64,000 bases of DNA from JBBKWH01 sp037968855 (GTDB lineage: Bacteria; Pseudomonadota; Gammaproteobacteria; Pseudomonadales; Moraxellaceae), in assembly GCA_037968855.1 (NCBI GenBank), contig JBBKWH010000014.1:114421-178420 (forward strand), given 5' to 3'. The notes below the pieces were generated by a model. It saw nothing but the letters and a program-made list of their open reading frames with translations, was not told the DNA's origin and made no database searches. The translations under genes were made by a program, and so were the position numbers. This document shows, piece by piece, positions 26,801-35,920 of the stretch; the first letter of the stretch is position 1; the number at the start of each line of letters is the position of its first letter.

Positions 26801-29523
26801 ATATCTCCAAAACCAGCGGTACAGTCGATAACGTTGCGACGATTACCTCAACCATTGGTGATCCAGATCTTAGCAATAACACCGCTACAGATAGCAACAC
26901 TGTGACTGCGCCAACAGCAATCACAGCCACGACTGCCCCGAAAGAAGCACGCTTTACCGCAGTGCCAAATATTCCAACGATTGTGCGTGGCAGTACAGGT
27001 AATCAGTTGGTGACGATTACCAACAACGGCCCTGATAGCGCGACCAATGCGATAGCAACGTTTACCCCTGTCACCCAGACTGGTGTGTCTGTGACTGGTG
27101 TGAGCGTGGTTGGTGGCGGTGCATGTACCTTTGCATCACCAACGTGGACTTGCCCAACGATTCCAACGGTTGCCAATGGCGGTACATTCCAGCTGAATGT
27201 GACCTATGCCACTACTGCTGCATCATCGCTGGGTCAAGCACCTCAAGCCGAAATTCGAGTCAAGAGTGACGAGTACAACCCTGGTAGTGGTGTGGGTGAA
27301 TCACTGTACAAATCTTGGGGTAGCAACCAAACCAACGAAATTCGGCCAAATGGTGCATTTTGGGTCGGTTATCAAGGCGCCGGCGGTAGTGCGCAGGTAG
27401 GTTCGTTTAGTGACGAAAACACTGCAATCATTAGTGCATGGCCAGCCAATCAAGCCAGCCCAACTGGTGCGTATTTGGTCACTGCCAATCCAAATCGCAC
27501 AACCTCAGTATATGGCCCATCAAGCACAACAGCACAGCCGATTACCAGTCGTATTATTACCAATTTATCAACTGATCCAGATCGCACGATTACCCTGCCG
27601 CAGTTAAGTACGGAGTATTCCGGTGATAACCGTCGTGCATGGGAATATAAAACAGGTGTATATGTACCCGCTGCGCAAAATGTGACGCTATGTGTCGGTA
27701 ATACATCTGTGGGTATTGATGACAATGCTTACATTATGTTGGATGGTAACGTCGTTGGTACGCAGGATAATTCTGTTGCCGGTGGCTATGTCACAGCCTC
27801 AGTTGCATTAACGGCTGGTTATCACAGTTTGAATTATCGGATTGTGAATCAAAACACCTATGCCGTTTCCGCTGAGGGTGGTGCAGGTGCTTATGGTGCG
27901 ATTGGTATTTTGTACAATGGTGCTTGTAATACCGCAGGCTTTGATGCATGGGTCAGCACTGCTGTGCCCGCCAGTATCATTATTATTGATTCGGCGGATC
28001 TAAGCGTCACCAAGACCAATGGCGTCAGCAGCGTCAACGCCGGTGGAGCCACCAGTTATAGCATTGTGGTCAGCAACGCTGGTCCAAGTGCAGCCAACAA
28101 CGCCGTTTTCCAAGACGCTGCGGCGACTGGCCTGACTAAAAACAGCGTCAGTTGTACCGCAGCCGGTGGTGCAGTCTGTCCAGCTAGCCCAACCGTTGCC
28201 CAAGTTGAAGCTGGTCTTGCCATTGCTACTTTACCAAGTGGTGGCAGCGTCACATTTACCATTGGTGCCAACGTCACTGCGACCAGCGGAAGCGTTGCTA
28301 ACACTGCCACCGTGACGGCCCCTGTAGGTACAACGGAAATCAACGCAGCTAACAACAGTGCCACCGATACGGATAGTGTGGTTAATGTGATCTATATTGC
28401 GGGCCGTGTGTTTACCGATAACAGCGGTACAACCGCAGTTGCCGCCAACGCTTACAATGGTACACAAGAAGCGGGTGAGCTGGGTATTGCTGGGACAACA
28501 GTTCAGTTGACCAACTGTGCCAGCACTGTTGTGGCAACCACCACAACGGATGCAGCTGGGGATTATCTGTTTGATGTGACACCAGCTGCATTACCAACAC
28601 CAAACTTCTGTGTGGTCGAGCAAAACCTGACCAGCTATAGCTCGGTGAGTGGCACAACAGGGTATAACCGCACAACCGATACCATCACCATTAGCAATAG
28701 TAATGCGCTCAGTTACACTGGCCATAACTTTGGTGATGCACGTCTTGGTGTGGTGTTGACCAGTGATGGCCAACAAACCACCACACCGTCTGGCACGGTC
28801 AGCTATGCACACACCTTGACCACAGAGGCTGTGCTGACCCCAACCTTAAGCACCACCGTGACTCAGCAACCTAACAATGTACCTGATCAGATCTGGTCGA
28901 GTGTCTTGTACTTAGACAGCAACTGTAATGGTGTGGTGGATGGTAGCGAAGCACCTGTGGGTACCTTGGGTGTATTACTGCCAAACCAAACCATCTGTGT
29001 GGTGCAGCGAGTTAATGCACCTGCCAGTGCCAGCAATGGTGCGCAGCATGTGGCTAGCTTAAGTGCCAGCTATGTGGCAACAGTACAAGGTGGCGCAACC
29101 GTGTCTGGCACTAGTCAGACCCGCACAGACACCACACTAGTCGGTACAGCCGGTCTAGACATGACCAAGCAAGTACGTGTGGTGGCAAGCTGCCCATCAA
29201 CGGGTGCTGATGCCAACAGCTTTACTGCACGTAATACGGCCAAAAATGGTGATTTCTTAGAGTACGAGATCATCTACAAAAACCGTAGCCCACGTAACTT
29301 AAGTGAAGTGGTGATTCGTGATGCAGTACCAAGCCATGCACTGTTTAAAACTGCATCGTGTAGCAGTACACCATCTGGGGCCAGCTGTGCCGTTACCAGC
29401 ACGCCTTCGGTTAATAGCAGTGGTGTGTTGCGTTGGGATGTGACTGGCCCAGTGGCGGGTAATCAGCAAGGATCGGTTCGCTTCTGTGTGCAGATCCCTG
29501 CCTTGGTTGAAGGCCCGCAATAA
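23812..29523 (+). CDS. Very large secreted protein with DUF11-type repeats
   Basis: 1903 residues with a signal peptide ending near MQAQA. Regions in order: a Thr/Ser/Asn-rich N-terminal part; a GEVED-type domain (about 300-475) with EDFGDAPASYD and ending SGEVEDYKV; a beta-propeller-like stretch (about 480-720) with FVPTDYETLWVYDV; DUF11 repeats beginning near 735, 900, 1045 and 1394; a PA14-like segment (about 1160-1390) with CVGNTSVGIDDNAYIMLDG; an SdrD-B-like domain (about 1525-1640) with GRVFTDNSG; and a final DUF11 unit to the stop. Two repeats are clear paralogues (DLVISKTDGVTSVTAGG and DLSVTKTNGVSSVNAGG). No LPXTG, autotransporter barrel or other anchor is seen. It is probably a surface or matrix protein; adhesion is inferred from architecture only. 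Confidence 0.85.
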   Translation: MTVLSRSNPLAQISSFAFATLCLLVWSMQAQAYRIGENSGGVSTPANYSTGTSASDTKPIASRSNLTATLSINSGTYQTSAFGCGFFGLGPCTAPYEQLSNNDVLGAKESGASNNATSSMFSPNLPINNTRTASNSNMGAWRVVHSVGACNVASSNECTTGNNTLTITFNRPVLNPVIHLSELGGLVGTEGSPTTTVHTRLTLDQVNGGTASAATLSLLASNSNLTVVGGNKIQAANVAAGSTISCTAGGTNTGCGSVKVTGLITSIRFASSIYINRISGANPTADTADGYAINVTVDEDFGDAPASYDNDGTNGAASHVVGNLYLGGSVAADNLNVLNYSSPVITASPNANGADADDNGATFPAISGLTVGSTYTASTTISAHTATARVCGWIDFNLSGTFDNATERACADSPANSASSNVNLTWTVPNGSSPSTGTRQSRVRVSYDTTNVQDPTGRLGSGEVEDYKVTINSAISNPPLNCTSNMYALLNGGSGTTFNKIQAITTGGTTSGSVVATVASGATNVNAALALSADGTKIFVPTDYETLWVYDVASGAQVSNNAFATQDANVRMLRATVTNNNVGYFGADDKLYQFSTSAPYTVTGPVTMSVINTDAYGGLSPTPSLSGSGDFFADASGNLFLSVNPSSQSPNFIDTFRIASNGNTLFLGRISSGVTANVTYGGYAALSSGIYASTSNGLLQSVSYDNFSASAVANNTAISNSDLASCFYPNLTPTAVATKTATKVAGSAGAVIRAGDTLEYNIVIRNTGTLAAAGTTFQDTIPAGTTYVPNSTFYNYNGAGTLQALADVSGAMPFAVERKISSPGQGVGVLLVDKTTGSAVTDRDKEVIIQFRVIVNASATNVQNQGVMKYIDDPGPPTYITVVTDDPTTPEPNDATTSAIENADLVISKTDGVTSVTAGGSTTYTMVVTNNGPFAVTNPVIQDPAVVGIVQKALTCTASTNATCPTAGNLTVANLKAGLAIPSIPVGESVTFTLTADISKTSGTVDNVATITSTIGDPDLSNNTATDSNTVTAPTAITATTAPKEARFTAVPNIPTIVRGSTGNQLVTITNNGPDSATNAIATFTPVTQTGVSVTGVSVVGGGACTFASPTWTCPTIPTVANGGTFQLNVTYATTAASSLGQAPQAEIRVKSDEYNPGSGVGESLYKSWGSNQTNEIRPNGAFWVGYQGAGGSAQVGSFSDENTAIISAWPANQASPTGAYLVTANPNRTTSVYGPSSTTAQPITSRIITNLSTDPDRTITLPQLSTEYSGDNRRAWEYKTGVYVPAAQNVTLCVGNTSVGIDDNAYIMLDGNVVGTQDNSVAGGYVTASVALTAGYHSLNYRIVNQNTYAVSAEGGAGAYGAIGILYNGACNTAGFDAWVSTAVPASIIIIDSADLSVTKTNGVSSVNAGGATSYSIVVSNAGPSAANNAVFQDAAATGLTKNSVSCTAAGGAVCPASPTVAQVEAGLAIATLPSGGSVTFTIGANVTATSGSVANTATVTAPVGTTEINAANNSATDTDSVVNVIYIAGRVFTDNSGTTAVAANAYNGTQEAGELGIAGTTVQLTNCASTVVATTTTDAAGDYLFDVTPAALPTPNFCVVEQNLTSYSSVSGTTGYNRTTDTITISNSNALSYTGHNFGDARLGVVLTSDGQQTTTPSGTVSYAHTLTTEAVLTPTLSTTVTQQPNNVPDQIWSSVLYLDSNCNGVVDGSEAPVGTLGVLLPNQTICVVQRVNAPASASNGAQHVASLSASYVATVQGGATVSGTSQTRTDTTLVGTAGLDMTKQVRVVASCPSTGADANSFTARNTAKNGDFLEYEIIYKNRSPRNLSEVVIRDAVPSHALFKTASCSSTPSGASCAVTSTPSVNSSGVLRWDVTGPVAGNQQGSVRFCVQIPALVEGPQ

Positions 29524-29539
29524 CGGTTGTGAGTGGTAC

Positions 29540-29568
29540 AAAAAAACCCTGCCTCGGCAGGGTTTTTT
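29540..29568. terminator. Bidirectional terminator between DUF11 gene and yggX
   Basis: Stem ACCCTGCC/GGCAGGGT with a short loop, A-run on one side and T-run on the other; serves two convergent genes. Confidence 0.92.
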
Positions 29569-29588
29569 ATTTGGATCGTGTCACTTCG

Positions 29589-29864
29589 TTATGAGGCGCT
29601 AGGCGGTGTCCAACCTGTTGGGCGTTCGTAGTCTTCACCAGACAAGAACTTGTCGCGTTGCTGATCCAAAAATGCGCGTGATTCGGGCTGCATCACGTTT
29701 AAGCGGTTTTCGTTAATCAACAAGGTTTGGTGTTTGAGCCATTCTTGCCATGCTTGCTTAGAGACAGTCTCAAACACCTCTTGACCTTTGGCGGTTGGAA
29801 ACGGTGCAAAGTCTAAGCCTTCCAGCTCGGTTTGGTATTTACGACAGAATACAGTGCGGCTCAT
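29589..29864 (-). CDS. yggX: Probable Fe(2+)-trafficking protein YggX
   Basis: 91-residue cytosolic protein of the YggX family, linked to protection and repair of iron-sulfur clusters under oxidative stress. The conserved N-terminus MSRTVFCRKY with the single Cys, LEGLDFAPFP and the helix WQEWLKHQTLLINENRLN are all seen, ending in a PTGWTPP tail. The ATG overlaps the argH stop by three bases, so it is coupled to argH. Confidence 0.95.
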   Translation of the reverse strand: MSRTVFCRKYQTELEGLDFAPFPTAKGQEVFETVSKQAWQEWLKHQTLLINENRLNVMQPESRAFLDQQRDKFLSGEDYERPTGWTPPSAS

Positions 29865-31306
29865 GCGGGCACTCCAGCAGCCAAGGTCAGGGCAGTAATG
29901 CGTGTGCGCGCGCGTTCAACCGCTGCACGGACTTGATTGGGTGCAGTACCACCAATATGGTTGCGTGCAGCGACCGAACCATCAAGGGTCAGCACTTGAT
30001 AGACATCATCTGTGATCAAGTCAGAAAAGCCTTGTAGCTCGGCGAGGTCGAGTTCGGATAGATCGCAAGATTTGCTCACACCAAGTGCAACGGCTTTGCC
30101 GACCACTTCATGTGCATCACGGAACGGTAAGCCTTTTTTGACCAAGTAATCGGCCAAATCGGTGGCAGTTGAGAAACCACGGAAGGCGGCTTCACGCATC
30201 ACCGCGACATTAGGCACCAGTGCCGGAATCATGTCAGCAAAGGCCAGCAGGCTGCCTTGTAGCGTGTCGATGGCATCAAACAACGGCTCTTTGTCTTCTT
30301 GGTTGTCTTTGTTATAGGCCAAAGGTTGTCCTTTCATTAAGGTCAACAGGCTCATCAGGTCACCAAACACGCGGCCACTTTTGCCACGCACTAACTCTGG
30401 CACATCTGGATTTTTCTTTTGCGGCATGATCGATGAACCAGTGCAAAAGCGATCTGGAATTTGTACAAAGCCAAATTGTGCCGACGTCCACAGCACCAAC
30501 TCTTCGCTCATGCGTGATAAGTGCATCATGATCAATGAGGCTGCGCTACAAAACTCAATGGCAAAGTCACGATCCGAGACCGCATCAAGTGAGTTCTCGC
30601 AGATGCCCTCAAAGCCGAGTAAACGTGCCGTCACACTGCGATCAATGGGGTAGGTGGTTCCGGCCAAGGCAGCAGCACCGAGAGGCAGGCGATTGGTGCG
30701 GGTGCGACAGTCAATCAGACGCTCGCTATCGCGCAGCAGCATTTCAAACCATGCCAATAAATGATGACCAAAGGTCACGGGTTGGGCGGTTTGCAGGTGA
30801 GTAAAACCAGGCATGACCACATCGGCATGACGCTCGGCCAAGTCGAGTAATCCATGCTGTAAACGACTCATCAAGGCCAACAAACTGTCGATGCTATCGC
30901 GCAAATAGAGGCGAATATCGGTAGCAACTTGATCGTTACGACTACGGCCTGTATGTAGTTTTTTGCCAGTAATGCCGATCAAATCTGTGAGTCTTGACTC
31001 AATATTCATGTGTACGTCTTCAAGATCGATGCGCCAGTTAAAGCGACCTTCATTGATTTCTGTACGCACGGTTTCGAGGCCAGTGATGATCTGATCACGT
31101 TCTTGGTCGCTTAGAACGCCCACTTGTGCCAGCATTGTGGCATGGGCAATCGAACCATTGATATCTTGGTGATATAGTCGCTGATCGAACTGAACCGATG
31201 CGGTGAACTGTGCCACAAAGGCATCAGTTGCTTCTTGAAAGCGGCCGCCCCACATGCCCGAGGATTGGGTCGCAGGGTTGGAAGGAGTGTTGGATTTTGT
31301 GGTCAT
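29861..31306 (-). CDS. argH: Argininosuccinate lyase
   Basis: Last step of arginine synthesis, cleaving argininosuccinate to arginine and fumarate. 481 residues from ATG 31306. The superfamily signature GSSIMPQKKNPD with its catalytic Ser loop is intact, as are SRNDQV and PGFTHLQTAQP. The open frame upstream of 31306 overlaps the divergent algZ promoter and lacks conserved residues. Opposed to algZ with 47 bases between, as in Pseudomonas and Acinetobacter. Confidence 0.96.
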   Translation of the reverse strand: MTTKSNTPSNPATQSSGMWGGRFQEATDAFVAQFTASVQFDQRLYHQDINGSIAHATMLAQVGVLSDQERDQIITGLETVRTEINEGRFNWRIDLEDVHMNIESRLTDLIGITGKKLHTGRSRNDQVATDIRLYLRDSIDSLLALMSRLQHGLLDLAERHADVVMPGFTHLQTAQPVTFGHHLLAWFEMLLRDSERLIDCRTRTNRLPLGAAALAGTTYPIDRSVTARLLGFEGICENSLDAVSDRDFAIEFCSAASLIMMHLSRMSEELVLWTSAQFGFVQIPDRFCTGSSIMPQKKNPDVPELVRGKSGRVFGDLMSLLTLMKGQPLAYNKDNQEDKEPLFDAIDTLQGSLLAFADMIPALVPNVAVMREAAFRGFSTATDLADYLVKKGLPFRDAHEVVGKAVALGVSKSCDLSELDLAELQGFSDLITDDVYQVLTLDGSVAARNHIGGTAPNQVRAAVERARTRITALTLAAGVPA

Positions 31307-31353
31307 CGCGGGTAGCCAAAACAAACACCAGTATAGCAAATCCCTCTGACTCC

Positions 31354-32406
31354 ATGAGTAGTCGAGAGACAAGCTTCTTTTTGCCTCATTTTTCGGATCC
31401 TAAGACCTTACGGTTGGTGTTGTTGACCATCAACTTGTTGGTACTGTTTATGGTGTTGGTGCCGATTCGTAATTTGGCAGATTTCTCGATTGCGTCGTTA
31501 TTTAGACATGCGTTTTTTGTCAATTGGGTGGCCATTTTGGCTGCTTTGTTGGCGGATCATTTGCGTCAATGGTTAAGCCGATTACCACGCTTTAATGCCC
31601 TGTTAATTTGTTTTGTGACCTTTGAGTTGTTGGTGTTGGGCATGAGTATCGTGTCCAATGTTTTAGATCTGGTGGTGTACCGACAGACTTGGAATACCTC
31701 AAAAGTGTTGCATCAGGCGGTGCTTCATTTGATCTTGGGTGGCATGATCGGTTGGCTGCTTTTGCATTATTTGTATTTGCGCGAGCAGTTGGTGTTACGT
31801 AGCCGCGCCGAATTATTGGCCCGTGTTCAGGCATTGCAGGCTAGAATTCGTCCACATTTTTTGTTTAACTCTATGAATACACTCATGAGCCTGATTAGTG
31901 TCGATGCTGATCGAGCAGAGCAGGTGGTTGAGGACATGTCGGCGCTGTTTCGGGCCAGTCTCAATGCCACTGGTGAAGTGAGTTTGTTGGATGAGATTGA
32001 ACTGTGTCAGCGGTACTTGGCACTTGAGCAGCTTCGGCTGGGTGACCGCTTAGTCATGGACTGGCGTCTGCCCGACGAGGATACCTTGTATGATTTGATG
32101 ATACCGTCATTAACCTTACAACCATTGCTCGAAAATGCGGTATATCATGGTGTTGAGCCGCAGGTTCAGCCGAGTGTGGTGAGTGTTTTGGTCGAGTCTG
32201 ATCTAGATGAGATCAGAATCGTGGTGACAAACCCGTGTCAAGCTGGTACAAAAAACCGGAGTGGCAATCGGATGGCGCTGGATAATATCGAAGAGCGTCT
32301 TCGGGTGTATTATGGACCAACAGCCCGTCTATCTGTTTATCAAGGCGATGGATTGTTTACTGTTTACCTGTCGTATCCGCAAGACAGCACAATAACAAAT
32401 GCATGA
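31354..32406 (+). CDS. algZ: Sensor histidine kinase AlgZ/FimS (LytS-YehU type)
   Basis: 350 residues, four to six N-terminal membrane helices (about 18-165), then a short coiled coil and the His_kinase domain with IRPHFLFNSMNTL as phosphoacceptor box and PSLTLQPLLENAVYHG as N-box. Partner of the response regulator that follows with four bases of overlap. In Pseudomonas this pair controls twitching motility and alginate. The open frame begins at 31210 but ATG 31354 starts the membrane domain and clears the divergent argH. Confidence 0.9.
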   Translation: MSSRETSFFLPHFSDPKTLRLVLLTINLLVLFMVLVPIRNLADFSIASLFRHAFFVNWVAILAALLADHLRQWLSRLPRFNALLICFVTFELLVLGMSIVSNVLDLVVYRQTWNTSKVLHQAVLHLILGGMIGWLLLHYLYLREQLVLRSRAELLARVQALQARIRPHFLFNSMNTLMSLISVDADRAEQVVEDMSALFRASLNATGEVSLLDEIELCQRYLALEQLRLGDRLVMDWRLPDEDTLYDLMIPSLTLQPLLENAVYHGVEPQVQPSVVSVLVESDLDEIRIVVTNPCQAGTKNRSGNRMALDNIEERLRVYYGPTARLSVYQGDGLFTVYLSYPQDSTITNA

Positions 32407-32435
32407 TGCATGTTGCAGCTGGCAAGGAGGAATGC

Positions 32436-33173
32436 ATGAAAATTCTGGTTTGCGATGACGAACCATTGGCGCGAGAGCGCCTGAGTCGGATGGTTCAGGA
32501 TGCCGGACATACCGTCGTCGCACAGGCCATTAATGGGCTGGATGCTCTGGAGAAAGTCCGTCAATACCAGCCGGACATTCTATTTTTGGATGTTCGGATG
32601 CCCGAAATGGACGGCATTCGTTGTGCTGAGGCGTTAAGCCGTATCGAGAATCCACCCGCGGTGATTTTTGTGACGGCATTTGATCAGCATGCGATTGATG
32701 CTTTTCGGACGCAGGCGATTGGTTATTTGCTTAAGCCGGTCAATCGCAATGATTTGACTGAGGTGTTAGAGCGAGCCAACCGTCTGAATGCGGCTCAGAT
32801 TAGTCATTTGCGCGAGTTAGAAAACCCTGGTGCTCGGCCAATGCGTAATCATATTGCGGCGCGGACGCACCGTGGTATGGAGTTGATTCCGGTTGATAGC
32901 ATTTATTTCTTTTTGGCGGATCAAAAATATGTGACGGTACGGCATGCCGGCGGTCAGGTGTTGATTGATGAAACCCTCAAAGATCTAGAAACCGAGTTTG
33001 GCAATCGCTTTATTCGGATTCATCGCAATGCGTTGTTGGCCATTCCATTTTTAGAAGGATTAGAAATGGTAGCAACGGGTCAATATCAGGTTCGTTTTCG
33101 CGGGATTCCTGAGCGCTTGGCGGTCAGTCGACGTCATTTACCGCAATTGCGCGACAAGATGCATACCTTATAG
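32436..33173 (+). CDS. algR: LytTR-family response regulator AlgR
   Basis: 245 residues: receiver domain (MKILVCDDEPLARERL, phospho-Asp in DILFLDVRMPEMDG, Lys in GYLLKPV) and a C-terminal LytTR DNA-binding domain (PVDSIYFFLADQKYVTV, FIRIHRNALL). ATG 32436 has a strong AAGGAGG site. The algR-hemC neighbourhood matches Pseudomonas and Acinetobacter. The terminator at 33194 separates it from hemC. Confidence 0.94.
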   Translation: MKILVCDDEPLARERLSRMVQDAGHTVVAQAINGLDALEKVRQYQPDILFLDVRMPEMDGIRCAEALSRIENPPAVIFVTAFDQHAIDAFRTQAIGYLLKPVNRNDLTEVLERANRLNAAQISHLRELENPGARPMRNHIAARTHRGMELIPVDSIYFFLADQKYVTVRHAGGQVLIDETLKDLETEFGNRFIRIHRNALLAIPFLEGLEMVATGQYQVRFRGIPERLAVSRRHLPQLRDKMHTL

Positions 33174-33193
33174 GGGCGCTGCGTCTCTCAAAG

Positions 33194-33217
33194 GCCGGCG
33201 ATTTGCCGGTTTTTTTG
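33194..33217 (+). terminator. Terminator after algR
   Basis: Stem CCGGC/GCCGG with loop GATTT, followed by a run of eight T. Confidence 0.88.
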
Positions 33218-33329
33218 TGCCCAACGTTTGAGGCTGTAGATTGCTATACAGGCGATGCACAAGCGCATCGGCCTTGTGAGCTGGCAGGGGTTTTGGCATG
33301 CTAGCCGCATTCTTTATGATGGGTGAGCT

Positions 33330-34247
33330 ATGACGCTGTTAAAAATCGCAACACGCCAAAGCCCATTGGCGCTTTGGCAGGCGGAGCATATTAAGGCGCG
33401 TTTGCAGGCGCTGCATCCCCAGTTGACCGTAGAGCTAGTGACATTTGTCACTCAAGGCGACAAGATTCTTGATACGCCACTGGCAAAAATTGGCGGAAAA
33501 GGCTTGTTTGTCAAAGAACTAGAAAATGCGTTGTTAGATGGTCGTGCTGATCTGGCCGTGCATTCGATTAAAGATGTGCCGATGAGCCTGCCAGATGGCT
33601 TGTGTCTGCCAGTGATCTGCGAGCGTGAAGATCCGACTGATGCCTTTGTGTCCAATCAGTATGCGTGTTTGGCAGATTTGCCCAAGGGTGCGCGTTTGGG
33701 CACGTCCAGCTTGCGCCGTCGGAGTCAGATTAAGTTTTTGCGGCCAGATTTGCAGGTGATTGATCTGCGCGGCAACGTCGGTACTCGATTGTCCAAGCTG
33801 GATGCTGGCCAGTACGATGCGATTATTCTGGCCAGTGCGGGACTGCTACGCTTAGAGATGCCTGAGCGGATTGCTGAGCGTTTAAGTCCGACGGATAGTT
33901 TGCCTGCTGTGGGCCAAGGTGCGCTGGGCTTGGAGTGTCGGGCGGGTGATGAGGCAGTATTGGCACTGATTGAGCCGTTGTCGCACGCCGAGACGCAAGT
34001 CTGTGTGCGCAGTGAGCGGGCCTTTAATCATCGTTTGATGGGTGGCTGTCAGGTGCCGATTGCAGGCTATGCGGTGCTTGAAGGTGATCAGTTGTGGCTG
34101 CGAGGTCGTGTCGGTCGTGTCGATGGCCAAGCATTGCTCAAAGATGAGCTTCGCGGCGATGTGACGGATGCCGAGGGATTGGGTGTGGCATTGGCGGAGC
34201 GGTTGCTGGCGGCTGGTGCTGACCAGTTGCTGGCGATGCTGGACTAA
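33330..34247 (+). CDS. hemC: Porphobilinogen deaminase (hydroxymethylbilane synthase)
   Basis: Polymerises four porphobilinogens. 305 residues, with ATRQSPLALWQAEHI at the N-terminus, KDVPMSLP, LGTSSLRRRSQI and the dipyrromethane-cofactor Cys in MGGCQVPIAGYAV. First gene of a four-gene haem block; the hemD start follows three bases after its stop. Confidence 0.96.
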   Translation: MTLLKIATRQSPLALWQAEHIKARLQALHPQLTVELVTFVTQGDKILDTPLAKIGGKGLFVKELENALLDGRADLAVHSIKDVPMSLPDGLCLPVICEREDPTDAFVSNQYACLADLPKGARLGTSSLRRRSQIKFLRPDLQVIDLRGNVGTRLSKLDAGQYDAIILASAGLLRLEMPERIAERLSPTDSLPAVGQGALGLECRAGDEAVLALIEPLSHAETQVCVRSERAFNHRLMGGCQVPIAGYAVLEGDQLWLRGRVGRVDGQALLKDELRGDVTDAEGLGVALAERLLAAGADQLLAMLD

Positions 34248-34250
34248 GTG

Positions 34251-35021
34251 ATGAATGCCTTGCCGCCATTACGCGTGCTCAATACACGGCCACAAGATCG
34301 GGCCGAGCCGTTGACACGTGCCTTACAAGCGGCAGGCCATACAGCGATCAATATGCCCTTGCTTGATTTTGTGCAGTGTCAGGCCGAGCAGTCGCAATGG
34401 TTACGTATCCGTATGCATCAGCAGGCACGGGTGATGATTGTGGTTAGTCCAATGGCGGCTGTGCAAGGCTTGCGTCAGTTGGTCGAAGATGGGCTTGAGC
34501 CTTGCCAGTTGGCTGCGGATTGGGTGGCGGTTGGTGAGGCTACTGCCATGTTGCTGCGTGATGCAGGATTAAAGCCAACCATTCCTGCTGAGCAGAACAG
34601 TGAGGGATTGTTGGCCTTACCGGTGGTGGCGCGGGTGCAGGCTGGCCAGCAGGTGGTGGTGTGGCGCGGTGAGGGTGGTCGCCAACTGATTCAACAGACT
34701 TTATTGGCGCAAGATGTCTTGCTGGATAGTTTGGTGCTGTATCGTCGGGTGCGACCAGTGTCTTTAAGCCATGATTGGCAACAGATACAATCGAATGGAC
34801 TGGTCGATGTTGTGTTAATTTCCAGTGGTGAGGCATGGACGTGTTGGCTTGAATTGGCCGGTACAGCGGCATTCTCGCCATGGATTCTGGTGTTAGGCGA
34901 GCGTTTGTATCAGCAGTTGGCCAAAGAGACGACGCGTTTAAGCCGATTGGTTTCTTTGGCCCCTGACGTGATTTTAAAAACATTAGATGATCTTCACCTA
35001 CAGATAAGAGTCTCATCATGA
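34251..35021 (+). CDS. hemD: Uroporphyrinogen-III synthase
   Basis: Cyclises and inverts ring D of hydroxymethylbilane. 256 residues; the family is poorly conserved, but VLNTRPQDRAEPLTRALQAAGH, the VVWRGEGGRQLIQQTL block and LVLYRRV are typical. An in-frame GTG at 34248 could start one codon earlier. Its last bases overlap hemX by four. Confidence 0.92.
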   Translation: MNALPPLRVLNTRPQDRAEPLTRALQAAGHTAINMPLLDFVQCQAEQSQWLRIRMHQQARVMIVVSPMAAVQGLRQLVEDGLEPCQLAADWVAVGEATAMLLRDAGLKPTIPAEQNSEGLLALPVVARVQAGQQVVVWRGEGGRQLIQQTLLAQDVLLDSLVLYRRVRPVSLSHDWQQIQSNGLVDVVLISSGEAWTCWLELAGTAAFSPWILVLGERLYQQLAKETTRLSRLVSLAPDVILKTLDDLHLQIRVSS

Positions 35022-35920
35022 AGCCATCTGGATGGTTTTGGCGTCTGCCCATACTGATTATGGTTTTGGCATTGATTGCCTACTTGTACGTGCAATTGAT
35101 GCAGCAGCGCACGGCACTGAATAATTTTGATAAAAATCAGCAGCAGTTGGTGCTGCAAATTGCCGATTTGAATGATCGCTTAGTCGCAACCGCGCGCCAG
35201 CAAGAGCCTGTTTTGATTGCCCCTGTCGCTATGGCGTCGCCAGCCTCTAATCAATTGGCGCGTCAGTCGGTTCGTCAGGCTTTATTGCTGGCACAGGCGG
35301 CACTGGACGTGGGTCAACCCAATGAGGCATTGGCTTTGTTGTCGCAGACTCGCCATCGTTTGGCTGATCAGGACAGTTTGAGCCTAGCACCCGCCGTGAT
35401 GACAGCGCTCAATGTGCGTATTGCAGAAGATATGGCCCATGTTACGGATGTGGGGCATAAAAAACGACTGGCACGGCAAGCCAGAGATTTGGCGTACTCA
35501 CGACTACAGGTGTTTTTGGCAGAGATGGCGCGGCATGGGCCGGTGTTGATTCCAGATCAAACGACCAATGCGGCATTAAATGAGCCCGCAGCAGATCCAT
35601 CGTCTTTGCGTTTTCGGTTGAATCATTTGATTCGGATCGAACCTGCCGAAGCAGGCCCACAAGCCTCTATCGCGATTCGGGCATTGGTTTGTCATGAGGT
35701 GGCTTTAACGCTGGGATTGGCCCGTCAAGCCTTGCAACAACAGCAAGCCGATCAAGAGTTAAGTTTGGTTCGAGAGGCACAGCATCAAATTCGTGGCTTG
35801 GCCGATGTCGATGCGCGGCAAGTCGATGGGTTATTACGCCAACTGTTATTGCATCCGATTCCTGCATCGATTCGGTTGCAGTCATTACAGTTGTTGCCTG
35901 ATCAGTCGAGCCAGCCATGA
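35018..35920 (+). CDS. hemX: HemX-like membrane protein
   Basis: 300 residues: short cytoplasmic N-terminus, one helix (about 11-28), then a coiled coil (about 30-62, Gln/Leu-rich) and an alpha-helical periplasmic part. Matches the HemX family found between hemD and hemY in gammaproteobacteria. Often annotated as a methyltransferase, but no SAM-binding motif is seen here; the role is unknown. Overlaps hemD and hemY by four bases each. Confidence 0.88.
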   Translation: MKPSGWFWRLPILIMVLALIAYLYVQLMQQRTALNNFDKNQQQLVLQIADLNDRLVATARQQEPVLIAPVAMASPASNQLARQSVRQALLLAQAALDVGQPNEALALLSQTRHRLADQDSLSLAPAVMTALNVRIAEDMAHVTDVGHKKRLARQARDLAYSRLQVFLAEMARHGPVLIPDQTTNAALNEPAADPSSLRFRLNHLIRIEPAEAGPQASIAIRALVCHEVALTLGLARQALQQQQADQELSLVREAQHQIRGLADVDARQVDGLLRQLLLHPIPASIRLQSLQLLPDQSSQP

